From Homarus americanus (taxonomy: Eukaryota > Arthropoda > Malacostraca > Decapoda > Nephropidae): a stretch of 64,000 nucleotides of DNA. The stretch spans positions 304,001 to 368,000 of the forward strand of contig NW_024735312.1 in assembly GCF_018991925.1 (NCBI RefSeq), read 5' to 3'. The position numbers were made by a program, and so were the translations under genes. Positions 26,983 through 39,513 of the stretch are shown here, piece by piece (within the stretch, counting starts at the first letter, position 1; every line of letters begins with the position of its first letter). The notes below the pieces were generated by a model. It did no database searches. It had not been told where the DNA came from and was given only the letters and a program-made list of their open reading frames with translations.

Positions 26983-27728
26983 GGTTATACACGGACTTAG
27001 GACACTTTATTTTTCCACAAGTTAATGAAAGATTCGGTAGCCTATTCATTTTCTTATCTTCGTATGTATTTTCTTCTTTTATCTATATGTATTAACCGAT
27101 TCCATTGTATATTAACGAGTCTATTGAGTGTATTTATGTATGTTTATATGTCTTTAAATGGCGAAGGTAAATTGATTTCGACTTAGTGAGAGGAAGACGT
27201 AATTCAGATGTTTTGTGTCAGTTCCTGCCTCCCCGTGTATGACTCATCACTTGTGTGTGTGTGTGTGTCTCCAGTAGAAAATCAATAACCAGCCTTTTTA
27301 AAATATGGTCACAATTAATCAGTTCAGATGATAGAATAAAGTTAATTATTATATTAGAATTGAGACCCTGAGTAATAACCTGACACAGTCCACATCAGTA
27401 CCTCATAATAGTTTACCCTTGGCTTATGTACTTGAGGACCCACATCACTCCCCGCCGTCCACTAACACCAGACACCTTAGCTTTTAGTGCCCGATCATCG
27501 TCCCTTCTTACCCTCTAAGTTATGATGTTGTAATGCATTCTGGGCAGCCACCTGTTAACAGAGGAAATATCCATTAAAATTGTAATCGAGCAGATACAAA
27601 CCCGGCGAGCGAACCTTTACCATGGCAGGGTAAATATCGAACTAGTGATGCTCTTACTGTAAATTAACTTAGTCACCGTTGGAAACTGTCTTATCTCATC
27701 GTTTTCTTTAACACCCTTAAGAATCCTG

Positions 27729-27930
27729 TCATTTTCTTGACCCGCCAAAATACCTTATTATCATGGCAGGAACTTGGTCTGTTTTGGCGCGAATTTCATA
27801 CAAAAATATCACTGACCTTGTCCATGTGTTGATCAAACCTATACAAAATTTGGTGCAAATACGACAACCTGTTCTCGAGTTATTTTGGGGGACACGCAAA
27901 CAGACAGACAGATGGGACCGGAAACAAAGC
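27729..27930. repeat. Possible interspersed repeat fragment
   Basis: The stretch with acaacctgttctcgagttat followed by gggggacacgcaaacagacagacag resembles a motif seen often in invertebrate interspersed repeats. There is no TIR, no target duplication and no coding domain. Confidence 0.2.
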
Positions 27931-28339
27931 CCTGCCTGGTAATTGTGGGCGGGGTAATAGAGAATGTAGGAGGTGCCTGTATACACCGCACTGGTTGGTT
28001 GAGGGAGTAAAGGCGTGTGTAGAGACTAATACTATTGACGGATGTGAGGAAGATTATTAGGTGGAGGAGGACTTGTGTGAGGTGTACAAGGTTCGTGTGT
28101 CACCAGTTCCTAGTTACCTTGTATAATATTAAACAAGATAGTTCTTCGCCACAACTAGCATTGTTGTGTACATAATGTGTAGTGACGTAGGAAAGGGGAG
28201 GAATGGGGAAATTAGAGGACGTAGAGGAGCACCACGCCCTCGTCACCACGCCCACAGCCCCGTGGATGTGTAATACACCCCCCCCCCTCTACCGGTATCA
28301 GCCTGTACACCTGCCACACAATGTACAGGTGGTGGTGGT

Positions 28340-28690
28340 AAAGGCGTCGCTGGTGTATGGGAGAGCACCAGTATGCCTGGGGCCAGCCTCCAGGCGCCTG
28401 TTGCAGCAGCCGCCGCGGCCCTCCGCAGTATATTCCCGTCAGGAGGAGGAATCCGTCTACGTCAAGCGGTGAATGCGCTCCCGACAAAGACGAATTCCCG
28501 CCGTCACCCGCTCCCCGGCGGAGGAGCTCAAGCAGCCAGGCTCCCCACCCCCACAAGGGCCAAGACTTCGTCTCTTGCCGTCACCGCCTCGCCCTTACGG
28601 CCTTGCGCTCTAATGGAGGCGGCCAGGCCCTCCTCGCCAGCCCGCCCGCCCCGGGAAGGCCACAGCCCACGCCGCCACAAATTAATGATG
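28340..28690. other. CpG-rich island with open frames, possible exon
   Basis: This stretch is clearly richer in G+C and CpG than its surroundings (clusters such as gccgccgcggccctccgc and ctcgccagcccgcccgcc) and is not tandemly repeated. All three + frames stay open for about 90-120 codons, which reflects composition. A possible donor (AAGCG|gtgaat, 28470) ends the frame that starts at 28203. It could be a CpG-island promoter or a first exon. No recognisable domain is present. Confidence 0.3.
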
Positions 28691-29160
28691 TATAAAATGT
28701 ACGTGTACCGTTTTGCCCATCCTGTTCTGTAACAGCACCCAAGTGTGAGTGGTGGGGGCTGCTCCTACCACACTGATGGCTGAGGTGTTGTGGTTGTGGT
28801 AGATAAAAGGTAGAATTGTTGTAGATGGGGGTAGTTGTGGTGGGTAGATGAGGTAGGATGGCTGTTCAGGCGGTAGTTGTGGTTGTTGAAGTGGTGTAAT
28901 GTTTAAACAGGGAGAAACATTGTATTCTGGTTGTTAAATCGGGGGTTGTGTTTGTTGAGGTGCTGGGTGTATTTAACGCGTTGGTTGTGGAGGGGAGAGT
29001 ATGGTTAAGAAAGTGGTTGTGGAGATAGTTGTGGTGCACGGTGTGGTAGGTGTGGTCACGATAGCTTGGAATGACTGTAAGATGTTGATAAATTAATAAT
29101 TATTCCAGAATGATAAATCGCTGCATGAAAGCTGTAAGAAGATGGAATGATGATAATGAT
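28691..29160. other. GT-rich degenerate sequence, no gene seen
   Basis: Many gtggttgtgg-like words without a fixed period. Confidence 0.4.
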
Positions 29161-29167
29161 AATGATT

Positions 29168-29257
29168 GAGAGAGAGAGAGAGAGAGAGTAAATTAAAATA
29201 ACAGTTTGTGGTTTCAGAACGAATGAATGAGACTGAAGAATATATAATGAATGAAAA

Positions 29258-29344
<87 letters not shown>

Positions 29345-29362
29345 CATACATACATACATACA

Positions 29363-29393
<31 letters not shown>
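29168..29393. repeat. (GA)n, (TA)n and (CATA)n microsatellites
   Basis: GA at 29168-29188, TA at 29261-29340, CATA at 29340-29393. Confidence 0.95.
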
Positions 29394-29396
<3 letters not shown>

Positions 29397-29682
29397 GGCC
29401 TGCTGAGTGTAATATTGAAATATAATAAGTGTAAAGACAAATGTTGGAGTGAAGAAAGGATGGAGATAAGTTGAGGATATCGTTACTACAGACGAAGATT
29501 TTAATGTTTACGAGAGAATGTAGGTGGGAGGGGAGGGTGGATGTGGGTGGGTAGGGTGAATGTTGGAGTGTGGGTGGGTTGGGTGGGTGTGGGTGTGTAT
29601 GGGGGAGGTGAGAGGGCCAGACAGCTATACATTATTACGGATGACTTATTACCCCGCGTTGAAATCTCCCACTTCGGGGCTC

Positions 29683-29685
<3 letters not shown>

Positions 29686-29738
<53 letters not shown>
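29686..29738. repeat. (CT)n microsatellite
   Basis: Pure, 26 repeats. Confidence 0.95.
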
Positions 29739-29741
<3 letters not shown>

Positions 29742-29870
29742 GTGGGAAAAAATATAATAAGTTCTCGCAACCAAATTATAATCTTAGACTAATTAGCTAA
29801 TTAGAGCTAACCTAATCCAGTCTTAATTAACCCTAACCTTACCTAACCTAATCGTACAGCTAAATTAATG

Positions 29871-29872
<2 letters not shown>

Positions 29873-29937
<65 letters not shown>
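29873..29937. repeat. (TA)n microsatellite
   Basis: Pure TA run. Confidence 0.95.
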
Positions 29938-29939
<2 letters not shown>

Positions 29940-29943
<4 letters not shown>

Positions 29944-31160
29944 AACTAACAGGTGACCGTGACAAGTAAGAGAGGACAGATGCCACCCCAAGATGTGTGT
30001 CAGAGTAGTGTATTAGTAGATGCTGTCCTGCCTAACAGTATGAGCTTCCTCTTAACAAAGTGTGAGTTGTAACAAGAAGTTTGATGGTAAAATAAAATTA
30101 TAATTCACACTGCGAGACCAACAGATTTCTTTTTTCACAAAGTATTATTGAAAAGAAGTGATCCATGTAAGCTTGACGTAAACTTAGCTGTAAGCGACCT
30201 AAGTTTGACATACAAATAGCTGTGAACGACTTAGTATCAATAAGCACCAAAAGATAAGACGTTATCTTGTGTATTACTGAAGCAAAGATCTTTGACTGTA
30301 TATGTTAATTGAGAAATATTACGCATTACTACAAATACACCGAAATTTTTGGATGCTGGAATACTGCAGTTGTGAGTCTGTCTGCCTGTGTCTCTGTCCG
30401 CTCTTGGTAGTGTTTTCTGCGCCCCCCTAATGTAACATAATACAGGGTTACATTCCCACACACGCTGTCATCTGGCCGTGTACAGTACCTCCTCACCCCG
30501 ACTAAATAACAAGGTTTAGTGTACCCGAAACATAGGAAAATATTGTTCTTCTCTGGAATATTGCTGCAATCATGATCGCTGTCATGATCATCGGCCTGGT
30601 GTAGCTGCGGTCAACTACAAGGCTGAGGTGAAGGATCTGCTGAAATTGATGGTTTAGGGAAGACACTTGAACCCTCATCTTGTACACCCTGACGCCTGCC
30701 TTCACAGACGCCATGATCATTGTTCACACTTGCTTCATTGTCAAGTATGTGGATGTTGTCTCGGCTCTTCCCCTCTCTTGTTTATTGTCGCTGGTATAGT
30801 TATTTACTTAACTTATATTTATCGGATTATATAAAGAATTTTCTCTTGTCATGAATTCCATCTTGACAGGTGTACAGCATATTAAATGTAGTTGAAACTT
30901 AGTATGGAAAAGTTAAAGTAATCTTAGTGTAGCACGATACTAGCCCTCACCCGCCATGTTTTCAATCGTATGGTTTGTCTAGCGTACACGAGTGCATGGT
31001 GGCAACAAGAGCAATTGCTTGGGATAGAGGGGAGGGGTTCGCGCCTAGCCCCGTGCTGCCCGTCATGAAAGCTGTGTAGCAGAGATTTCAATGCAGGTGT
31101 AGCGAGTTATCTGTGGTACTGAGCAGCTTCGTAGGGGCCAGAGTTTCCACGTAGAGGGGT
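29940..31160. other. Low-copy DNA, no gene seen
   Basis: Short frames only; palindromic words around 30568-30590 (catgatcgctgtcatgatca). Confidence 0.4.
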
Positions 31161-31169
31161 AGCGACAGG

Positions 31170-31345
31170 AGCCTCGAGGTATAACTTGAGGGCCTGGAGG
31201 TGTAACACGAAGGCCTGGAGGCACAACTTGAGGTCCTGAAGGTACAACTTGAGGTCCTGAAGGTACAACTTGAGGACCTGTAGGTACAAAATGACCTCTA
31301 GGTACAACTTGAGGGCCTGGAGGTACAACTTGAGGGCCTGGTGAT
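31170..31345. repeat. 21-bp tandem repeat, about 8 copies
   Basis: The unit is near ggtacaacttgaggtcctga. Confidence 0.9.
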
Positions 31346-31458
31346 AGACGGGGCCATGTTGCCAGGCTTCAGTTACAAGTAATCACAGGGACTCGGGTTA
31401 TAATGTCAGGGTCATTATTCTTACGAGCGGCTCTCCTCACTATGGCTAGATCACTCTT

Positions 31459-32035
31459 GTTGGTTGAGGAGTAGTGCTGGTTGAGGAGTAGTGCTGGTTG
31501 AGGAGTAGTGTTGGTTGAGGAGTAGTGCTGGTTGAGGAGTAGTGTTGGTTGAGGAGTAGTGTTGGTTGAGGAGTAGTGCTGGTTGAGGCGTATTGTTGGT
31601 TGAGAAGTAGTGTTGGTTGAGGAGTAGTGTTGGTTGAGGAGTAGTGTTGGTTGAGGAGTAGTGTTGGTTGAGGAGTAGTGTTGGTTGAGGAGTAGTGCTG
31701 GTTGGAGTAGTGCTGGTTGAGGAGTAGTGTTGCTTGAGTGCAGTTGGTTGAGCAGTGCTTGGCTGGGAGGAGTAGTGTTGGCTGGAGAAGCAGTGCTGGT
31801 TGAGAAGCAGTGTTGGCTGGAGGAGCAGTGTTGGCTGGAGTGGTTACTGTTGGCTGAGTAGCAGTGTTGGCTATAGCTGAAAGTGTTGGTTGAGAAGTAG
31901 TGTTGGTTGAGGAGTAGTGTTGGTTGAGAAGTAGTGTTGGTTGAGGAGTAGTGCTGGTTGAGAAGTAGTGTTGGTTGAGGAGTAGTGCTGGTTGAGGAGT
32001 AGTGTTGGTTGAGGAGTAGTGCTGGTTGAGGAGTG
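31459..32035. repeat. 18-bp minisatellite, about 31 copies
   Basis: Unit gttgaggagtagtgttgg. The length is divisible by three, so the minus strand stays open for 200-230 codons of an NQHYSS-type hexapeptide; this is an artefact. Confidence 0.95.
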
Positions 32036-32224
32036 TAAGAGAAGGTAACAATCACTCATTCTATTCCCAGGCGGAGTAGTTTAGTAGACACTCCTCTAGC
32101 GGCTGTCCACTCACTGATACACTATAGGCTGCCTTTGACGATGGTGGGAGTAACACCTGAGTCGACTTTGATAGGGAGTCATGGGATCATTAGCTGACCC
32201 TTGGTGAACAAGTTACATTAAGGA

Positions 32225-32470
32225 ATAACTGTGGAGATGGATGCAGTTTGTACTCGTAGATAGTAAACAAAAGCTATAACGCGCAGAGAGGTAGAGATGG
32301 ATGCAGTGTGTAGGCTCGTAAACAAAAGCTATAACGCGCCGAGAGGTAGAGATGGATGCAGTGTGTAGGCTCGTAAACAAAAGCTATAACGCGCAGAGAG
32401 GTAGAGATGGATGCAGTGTTTAGGTCGTAAACAAAAGCTATAACGCGCAGAGAGGTAGAGATGGATGCAG
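32225..32470. repeat. About 55-bp tandem repeat, 4-5 copies
   Basis: The unit contains agagaggtagagatggatgc and aaacaaaagctataacgcgc. Confidence 0.9.
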
Positions 32471-34060
32471 AGAATAAAAATTGCCCATGTCTTCATTATG
32501 GGAGAAACAAAGAAGTCTATGCAATCAGAAGAGAAAAAATGTTATCATCGGGTAAAGAAGGGTGTATGGGATTAAGGCCCCCGGGCTAGACGTGTTACTA
32601 TTGAAGACTTATAATCTGTCGCGGCTGGACTATTCCTGTGTAGTTGCCTGTCATTTAAAAGCCGACGGAATCACTGAACTAAAAAATAATAATGTGAAGA
32701 GGACCATTACTTCTCACAGTCTTTTCCTCCTACACGGCACCACAACGACAAACAGGAGATGTATCATTATAGACACATGAAAAACACTTTATATCTGTGC
32801 CTTCAATAGCATACAACCTGCTAGAGTGATACTTGTGGTAGTGTTCATAGTAAGGCAGTGAGGCGAAGGAAACTCACATATATAAGCCAAATGGTTTACT
32901 TTAAACCTACGAATTACGAGACTTTTTAACGTGTTAAAGGCATTACTAGGATACCAATGAGCGTCTCCAGGAGGGAACTTTATTTGTCCAAAAAGATAGT
33001 AAATCTTTAGGCTGTGTGAGTTAAGGGCAAGCTAACATTAACAGCCTGGTTGACTCAATGTTCACCCAGGAAGCTTGGTCACCCATCAAGCTAACTCAAC
33101 AGGGATTTCGTCTAATTTATTATTAGTTTTGTGGGAGTTTATTGTGTTATTTGTGTGATTTCATGTAGAGTATAATATCTAGTGGGGTTTAGTCCTGTGG
33201 AATTTTGTTGTTAGACTAGCTTCACTGTTCCCGCCGATGAGAAGAGATGGAAATTTTCACTGTGATCGGAGAAACTAAATAGTGAAAGGATTACCATAAG
33301 GTTTGGGGAATATACCTATGGGACGACCTAACCTTTGGGAGCACAACACGACTATAGTATCGCCTCGTCAGGACTCCGGTAAGTTGGATAATGATCGCTC
33401 TTATAACGAGAGAGAGTAAACCACTGATTAACCTGCTCAGTACACCTCCATCATCACGGTATACGAGTATTAACATTACTTGAAAAATTTGGCGATATAT
33501 CCAAAGAAAAATTTCCTTTAATATAGAATGTGTGTTACTAACGATGACTCCGCCGAACACAGCAACTACTGGGAACGGTTGAAAGCACACAGATTGTACT
33601 CCCAGGTACACACACACACACGCAAGACCTTTGTCATAACATACACTTTGGAAACTTTATAAAGTGTGGTCCATAATATGCACACACACAATATTAGGAT
33701 TTACTGTAGTAAGTTGGAAGATACACTATACATAACGTGAGGTGTCTGTGTGTGTGTAGGCCTGGGGTGGGGAGCGTGGAGGAGGCCGCCTCTTAACACA
33801 GTACATCCATTGAGGGAAGAAATGAGAGGGAGGTGTTACGGGCGGGTAGTGAGTGTTTTACGGCCCTGTATCTCCTCGCTAATGCTATAATGATGCGGTT
33901 TCCTTAAATTGAGGTGCGGTGCGGTGTACAGATCCTGGTGGTGGAGGCAGTAAACGAGGCGAGCGTCAGATTTATCATGCCTACCTAACTACTGACCATC
34001 ACCGCTGGTCCGTCGCCCTTACCTCTGCTCTCTCACTGGCACCTTTCACACACGTTTCTC
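32471..34060. other. Low-copy DNA, no gene supported
   Basis: Frames of about 70-108 codons have no recognised domain. Confidence 0.4.
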
Positions 34061-34065
34061 TTGCA

Positions 34066-34113
<48 letters not shown>
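34066..34113. repeat. (CA)n microsatellite
   Basis: Uninterrupted. Confidence 0.95.
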
Positions 34114-34115
<2 letters not shown>

Positions 34116-34279
34116 TTATCACTCGTCCCTTGGAAGTTTAGCAGAGTTCCCAAACTGTTTAAATTTTCAAATATGTAGTTGAAACCCTGACATAAGAGTT
34201 GAGTGCTAGAGGGTGATGGGGAGGTGTAGAGCATTAGGTAGGTTAGGTTAGGGTGCTCATGATACTAGTGTAGGGTTTA

Positions 34280-34545
34280 CGTAGTGTTTAGAGGTGTTGT
34301 GAGTGTGTACAGGTGTTGTGAGTGTGTACAGGTGTTGTGAGAGTGAAGAAGTGTTGTGAGAGTGAAGAGGTGTGAGTGTGAAGGAGTGTGATGTGAGTGT
34401 GTACAGGTGTTGTGAGCGTACAGGTGTTGTGAGAGTGTAGAGGTGTTGTGAGTGTGAATGAGTGTGTTGTGAGAGTGTACAGGTGTTGTGAGTGTGAATG
34501 AGTGTGTTGTAAGAGTGAAGAGGTGTGAGTGTGTTGTGGGAGGTG
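34280..34545. repeat. 19-bp minisatellite, about 14 copies
   Basis: The unit is near ggtgttgtgagtgtgtaca, with length variants. Confidence 0.85.
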
Positions 34546-34789
34546 CCGGGGTGTGGTGGGCAGTCGTAGCTTGTGTTTGCGGCCCGGGAAGCAGTACAGG
34601 CACCGTCTAGGGTAGATAATGGTCAACCACAACACAAATTGGTTCGCGATTCACTGTCGCCTGAGTAGAAATTAGACATTTGTCAGGATCGGTGGGGCGT
34701 GGCCGAGCGTGGCGCTACGTGACCACGACGCCCACCACACACACACCTTATTAATTGACTCACGCCCACGCCTCACCGCCCACACCCCC

Positions 34790-34970
34790 GGGAGGCGGCC
34801 ACTCCACACCAACACCACCAAATCCCACCCACACCCCCATCATCATCACAACCACCCACACCCCCATCATCATTATCATCACCATCACAACCACCCACAC
34901 CCCCATCATCATCACTATCACAACCACCCACAACCCCAGGACAAACATTATTAACCACCATATTCTTCAC
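34790..34970. repeat. CACCCACACCCCCATCAT repeat
   Basis: Alternating caaccacccacacccccatc and (ATC)n. Confidence 0.85.
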
Positions 34971-35643
34971 CATCACCAATGAACAACAACCTCACCAACA
35001 ACAACAACAACAACACACACAAACACAAGGGTTGAAGCTCTGGGGTCACTTCAGTAATATTGATACACCTACCATTCTAATGAAATAATTTTTACACGGA
35101 TGTTGGAGAGGTTTTTTGGGGCAACATAAAAAGGACAAATATAGAGATGACATTAAAACGCTTCATATATGATTTAATTTTTTTAGATACAAGTAGTGTG
35201 TTGTGAGGTGTCAGTGGATGGGCTATAACTCTTCGATCTACTTAATGTTGTGTTTATATTGAGATGTCCAGGCTAGTAATATATACAAGCCTAATAGATA
35301 ATAGGATGTGCTTCCTCTTGGTTGTGTGTCACTATTCTTCTGTCCAATGAGTATCCACCTGCCTCGCCCTCCCACTTTTAACTGAGAATAGTGTTTATTC
35401 TCGTGCTGGAGGCTGTGGTGTTCGGCCGGGATAATCTAACAACAAACAGAAGATCTTAATGTTCTCACGAAGAAAAATGTTAATGGTTAATTGAAGTGAC
35501 TTGTGCGGATAAACAGGAATTTCGACGCCAATGATTATCAAGATTATCTCTAAATATGAGGTTTGTTAAAAGAATAATTTCCTCATCAAAGGTTCAGGTA
35601 ACTGCAATCTACCCCACACTCTTCCTCCAACCTTGTAATATTT

Positions 35644-35645
<2 letters not shown>
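34971..35645. other. No gene seen
   Basis: Unique-looking AT-rich DNA. Confidence 0.4.
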
Positions 35646-35730
<85 letters not shown>

Positions 35731-35801
35731 CTAATAATTCACTAAAAAAACTTTCACTTTATCTATATCTGATTTTCAGTGTTTTGATCAGCTAAGTACA
35801 C

Positions 35802-35838
<37 letters not shown>
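35646..35838. repeat. (CA)n and (GA)n microsatellites
   Basis: CA at 35646-35729, GA at 35804-35838. Confidence 0.95.
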
Positions 35839-35840
<2 letters not shown>

Positions 35841-36076
35841 GTTAAGTGTGAGTAGAGGCGGAAATGGTAAAGTGCCTTTGTTTAGTGTGTGGTGTGTGTG
35901 TGTGTGTGAGAGCAGAAACGTAGGGAAGACACAGCCAGAATATATGTACCTGGGTTACATAACACGTGCTGTACCACCGTTAATTGGAACAAGGAACAGA
36001 GAGAGAAAGACATTGACAGACAAATAAACACGATAGTATATTAGTATATATATACAGTTTGGTGTATTTTCTAGTG

Positions 36077-36078
<2 letters not shown>

Positions 36079-36115
<37 letters not shown>
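36079..36115. repeat. (CT)n microsatellite
   Basis: Pure CT run, followed by a pyrimidine-rich region to about 36390. Confidence 0.9.
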
Positions 36116-36121
<6 letters not shown>

Positions 36122-36582
36122 CTTATTATATTCATTTAATCTTTATTTCATACTAATACTGTAACTCCCTCTTCCTTTCCAGTGTTCTTCATCTTTTTGT
36201 TGTCTCATGGTTTTCCTGTTATTATCGTGTATTACCTCCTCTTTATCTCTCTCACCTCCTTCCTTTCTTTCTCTTTTCTCATCCTTGTCTTACCCTGGTT
36301 TTCCTCCTTTCTTCTATCTCTCTCTCTCTACTTCTTTCCCTCCCCTCTTTACCCTCTCCCCCCACCCCTTAATCTTGCTATCTCTCTCTTCTTTATCCAC
36401 ACAGTGAGGATAAATCCTGCACTTACCTTACGCCATAACTCTCGCTGTTCTCTCGCTCGCTTGAAATGTCGTTCGACTGCCGATAATGCCGTACAATATA
36501 TTGGCCCAGGAGATATACAGCCAGCCAGACAGACCTCTTCATTCATCCAAGTCTGCCAGTTCTGTAGAAAATTGTCCTGAAT

Positions 36583-36668
36583 CACTCACTCACTCACTCA
36601 CCCATTTACACTCACAGGCTGTTTCATTCATTCATTCATTCACTGGTTAACTCACTCATTCACCCACC
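36583..36668. repeat. (ACTC)n/(ATTC)n repeats
   Basis: Degenerate tetranucleotides. Confidence 0.85.
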
Positions 36669-36669
36669 G

Positions 36670-37400
36670 AGAGAAGGTTTGTGAGTGGCATATAGACACC
36701 ACGGTAGAGCGGGGGCTGCATGGCGTACGGTGATATGAGCAAGTCTGGTCAAATGAGCCGTTGTCACAAAGCTTCGTGTTATTAATATCTTTGATTCGAT
36801 TTATCGCTCGAGGTAAAATCAAAGTTTTCATTGACCGGTTCGTTATCTTTGAAGCTCGGTATCGACCCTTGTTGGCTTGTACTCGTTAGTGTTATATTCA
36901 TGGGAAGGTGAGCGAAGGACTTCACCTTGGTACTTGATGACTCAGACCACGGTGGTAACCTTATTTCATGCTGGTCTAGTTTTTAGTTTAACAAATTTAT
37001 TGGCAAAGCTTGTAGTACAGTTTGCCTATTCTGAGTAATTCAGTCAGGTCTTGACACTGAGGGTGGTATCACTTCTCACTGCCACGCAGGACAGAGGTTA
37101 ATACACAAAGAAATACATCATATTCATTAGCAGTATATATAGGTCAGAGTCATGTGGGTGATGTCACTGTTTACTGCCATGCAGGACAGTGGATCATATA
37201 CATGTGTAGACATAATGTGCTGAAAACTGGATAACATAGTAAGAAACAATGTAGTTAAGTGATTATGTAGACATAGAACTGTAAGTGTTAGTTACAATCA
37301 TATTTGTATGCTATTATGGTTCTAACAAGTGTTGTGTGTGTTTCAGGGTCATGTGTGTATGTTAGTGTGTTGGTGCTAACGTAAGTGTTATTTGTTTCAG
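36670..37400. other. Sequence upstream of the first cnc piece
   Basis: Unique-looking DNA ending in the acceptor tract gtgttatttgtttcag. No exon was recognised. Confidence 0.4.
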
Positions 37401-37401
37401 G

Positions 37402-37700
37402 GTCGGCTGGGCAGTCTGGTTCGGGTGGGAAATGGAGCGGTGGCAGGAGGTGGTGCAGTACCTAGGGCTGCCCAACTCTCCTCACCCAGGCTCCGCACAC
37501 GCCCATGGCCACCCACGGTGCTTCGCCCACCCACTCCCACGGGCACGAGCCGTCTCCACCATCCACATCCCTCTACCCCACTCGACTCCTCTCCTGCCAC
37601 CTTGCCGCCCGTGCCCAGGGCGTCCTCATCAACAACGCCACACTGCCGCCCCCCATGTCCGACCCCATGACCCACAACATCACCTACACCAACAGTATGG
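37402..37700 (+). CDS. cnc: Internal exon of a cap'n'collar (NFE2L1-like) transcription factor, frameshifted
   Basis: The exon follows a pyrimidine-rich acceptor (tttgtttcag, ending 37400; a second AG is at 37413-37414) and ends at ATG G|gtaagt (37700/37701). Two frames carry the protein-like sequence. The first part reads MERWQEVVQYLGLPN (from 37432), which recalls the WQDLMSIMEM segment of vertebrate NFE2L1. The second part reads MATHGASPTHSHGHEP (from 37505) and then GVLINNATLPPPMSDPMTHN, ending in TNSM. The second frame has a stop at 37463-37465, so it cannot be the frame at the exon start; one frame change between about 37470 and 37560 is needed. Either an assembly indel or initiation at the 37505 ATG would explain this. 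The sequons NAT and NIT begin a series that continues in the next exons. The family are CNC-bZIP activators of proteasome and oxidative-stress genes. The exon ends in phase 1, which fits the 59295 exon. Family identity is inferred from motif order and sequon richness, not from a search. Confidence 0.6.
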
Positions 37701-38074
37701 GTAAGTTGTCATGTTATGTCGTATCATGTCTCCCCATAACGTTGTGTAACTCACGTCTACCACAAACTTCCAGTAAAGTGGATGAGTTGTCCATTTTCCC
37801 GTAACTCCAGATTACTGCCTTGTACCTCCCCCGTTATCCTCCCTGGCACCACCTACATCAGCAGCACAGGTTAAGTTGTTCCTCTGTCTCTAGCCCCATA
37901 CCCCAGTGGTCTCCTGTTTCAGGCTATGAACCCCCGCCCCATGTTAACTGCTGTATCCCCACCCCCAATACTACCACAATCCGTCCTCTCTCTCTTCTCT
38001 CTCTCTCTCTGCGGAGAAAGAGGTTGTGGTGACCGAGTTTACAAAGTTAGTGGCATAAATTTTGCTGTAGGCTC

Positions 38075-39350
38075 TAACAAGATATATTAGGGTGTAACAG
38101 GGTATATTAGGGTGTAACAGGGTATATTAGGGTGCAACAGGGTATATTAGGGTGTAACAGGGTATATTAGGGTGTAACAGGGTATATTAGGGTGTAACAG
38201 GGTATATTAGGGTGTAACATGGTATATTAGGGTGTAACAGGATATATTAGGGTGTAACAGGATATATTAGGGTGCAACGGGGTATCTTAGGGTGTAACAG
38301 GGTATATTAGGGTGTAACAGGGTATATTAGGGTGTAACATGGTATATTAGGGTGTAACAGGATATATTAGGGTGTAACAGGATATATTAGGGTGCAACAG
38401 GGTATCTTAGGGTGTAACAGGGTATATTAGGGTGTAACAGGATATATTAGGGTGCAACGGGGTATATTAGGTGTAACGGTATATTAGGGTGTAACATGGT
38501 ATATTAGGGTGTAACAGGATATATTAGGGTGTAACAGGATATATTAGGGTGCAACAGGGTATATTAGGGTGTAACAGGTATATTAGGGTGTAACAGGGTA
38601 TATTAGAGTGTAACATGGTATATTAGGGTGTAACAGGATATATTAGGGTTATAACAGGATATATTAGGGTGTAACAGGGTATATTAGGGTGTAACAGTAT
38701 TTTAGGGTGTAACATAGTATATTAGGGTGTAACAGGATATATTAGGGTGTAACAGGATATATTAGGGTGCAACAGGGTATATTAGGGTGTAACAGGGTAT
38801 ATTAGGATGTAACGAAGTATATTAGGGTGCAACAGGGTATATTAGGGTGTAACAGGGTATATTAAGGTGTAACAGGGTATATTAAAGTGTAACAGAATTA
38901 TATTAGGGTGTAGGGTATATTAGAGTTGTAACAGGGTATATTAGGGTGTAACAGGGTATATTAGGGGTGTAACAGGGTATATTAGGGTGTAACATGTATA
39001 TTAGGGTGTAACAGATATATTAGGGTAAACAGGATATATTAGGGTGCAACGGGGGTATCTAGGGTGTAACAGGGTATTAGGGTGAACGGTATATTAGGGG
39101 TAACAGGATATATTAGGGGGAAACGGGGTATATTAGGTGTAACAGGTATATTAGGGTGTAACAGGGTGTATTAGGGTGTAACATGGGTATTAGGGGTGTA
39201 ACAGGGTATTAGGGGTAACAGGGTATATTAGGTGTAACAGGTATATTAGGGTGTAACAGGGTATATTAGTGTAACAGGGTATAGGGTGTAACAGGGTATA
39301 TTAGGGTGTAACAGGGTATATTAGGGTGTAACAGGGTATATTAGGGTGAG
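38075..39350. repeat. 20-bp minisatellite, about 63 copies
   Basis: Unit gggtgtaacagggtatatta, well kept on the left and ragged after about 38880. Subtypes gggtgcaac and aggatatatt alternate in short blocks. Confidence 0.97.
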
Positions 39351-39367
39351 TATAATGCGGCAGGGAT

Positions 39368-39513
39368 GCTCAGAGGTAGGTAACAGGTGTGAAGGGGTGA
39401 CAGTAACAGGTGTGAAGGGGTGACAGTAACAGGTGTGGAGGAGTGACAGTAACAGGTGTGAAGGGGTGACAGTAACAGGTGTGAGGGGGTGACAGTAACA
39501 AGTATGGAGATTG
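39368..39513. repeat. 23-bp tandem repeat, about 6 copies
   Basis: The unit contains gacagtaacaggtgtgaagg and ggt. Confidence 0.9.

Noticed and set aside
36349..36585. Minus-strand 78-codon frame with charged residues
   Set aside because: No splice context, start support or recognised domain; overlaps a pyrimidine-rich tract.
38075..39350. Possible CRISPR-like array
   Set aside because: Units are directly adjacent without unique spacers, so it is a minisatellite in a eukaryotic genome.
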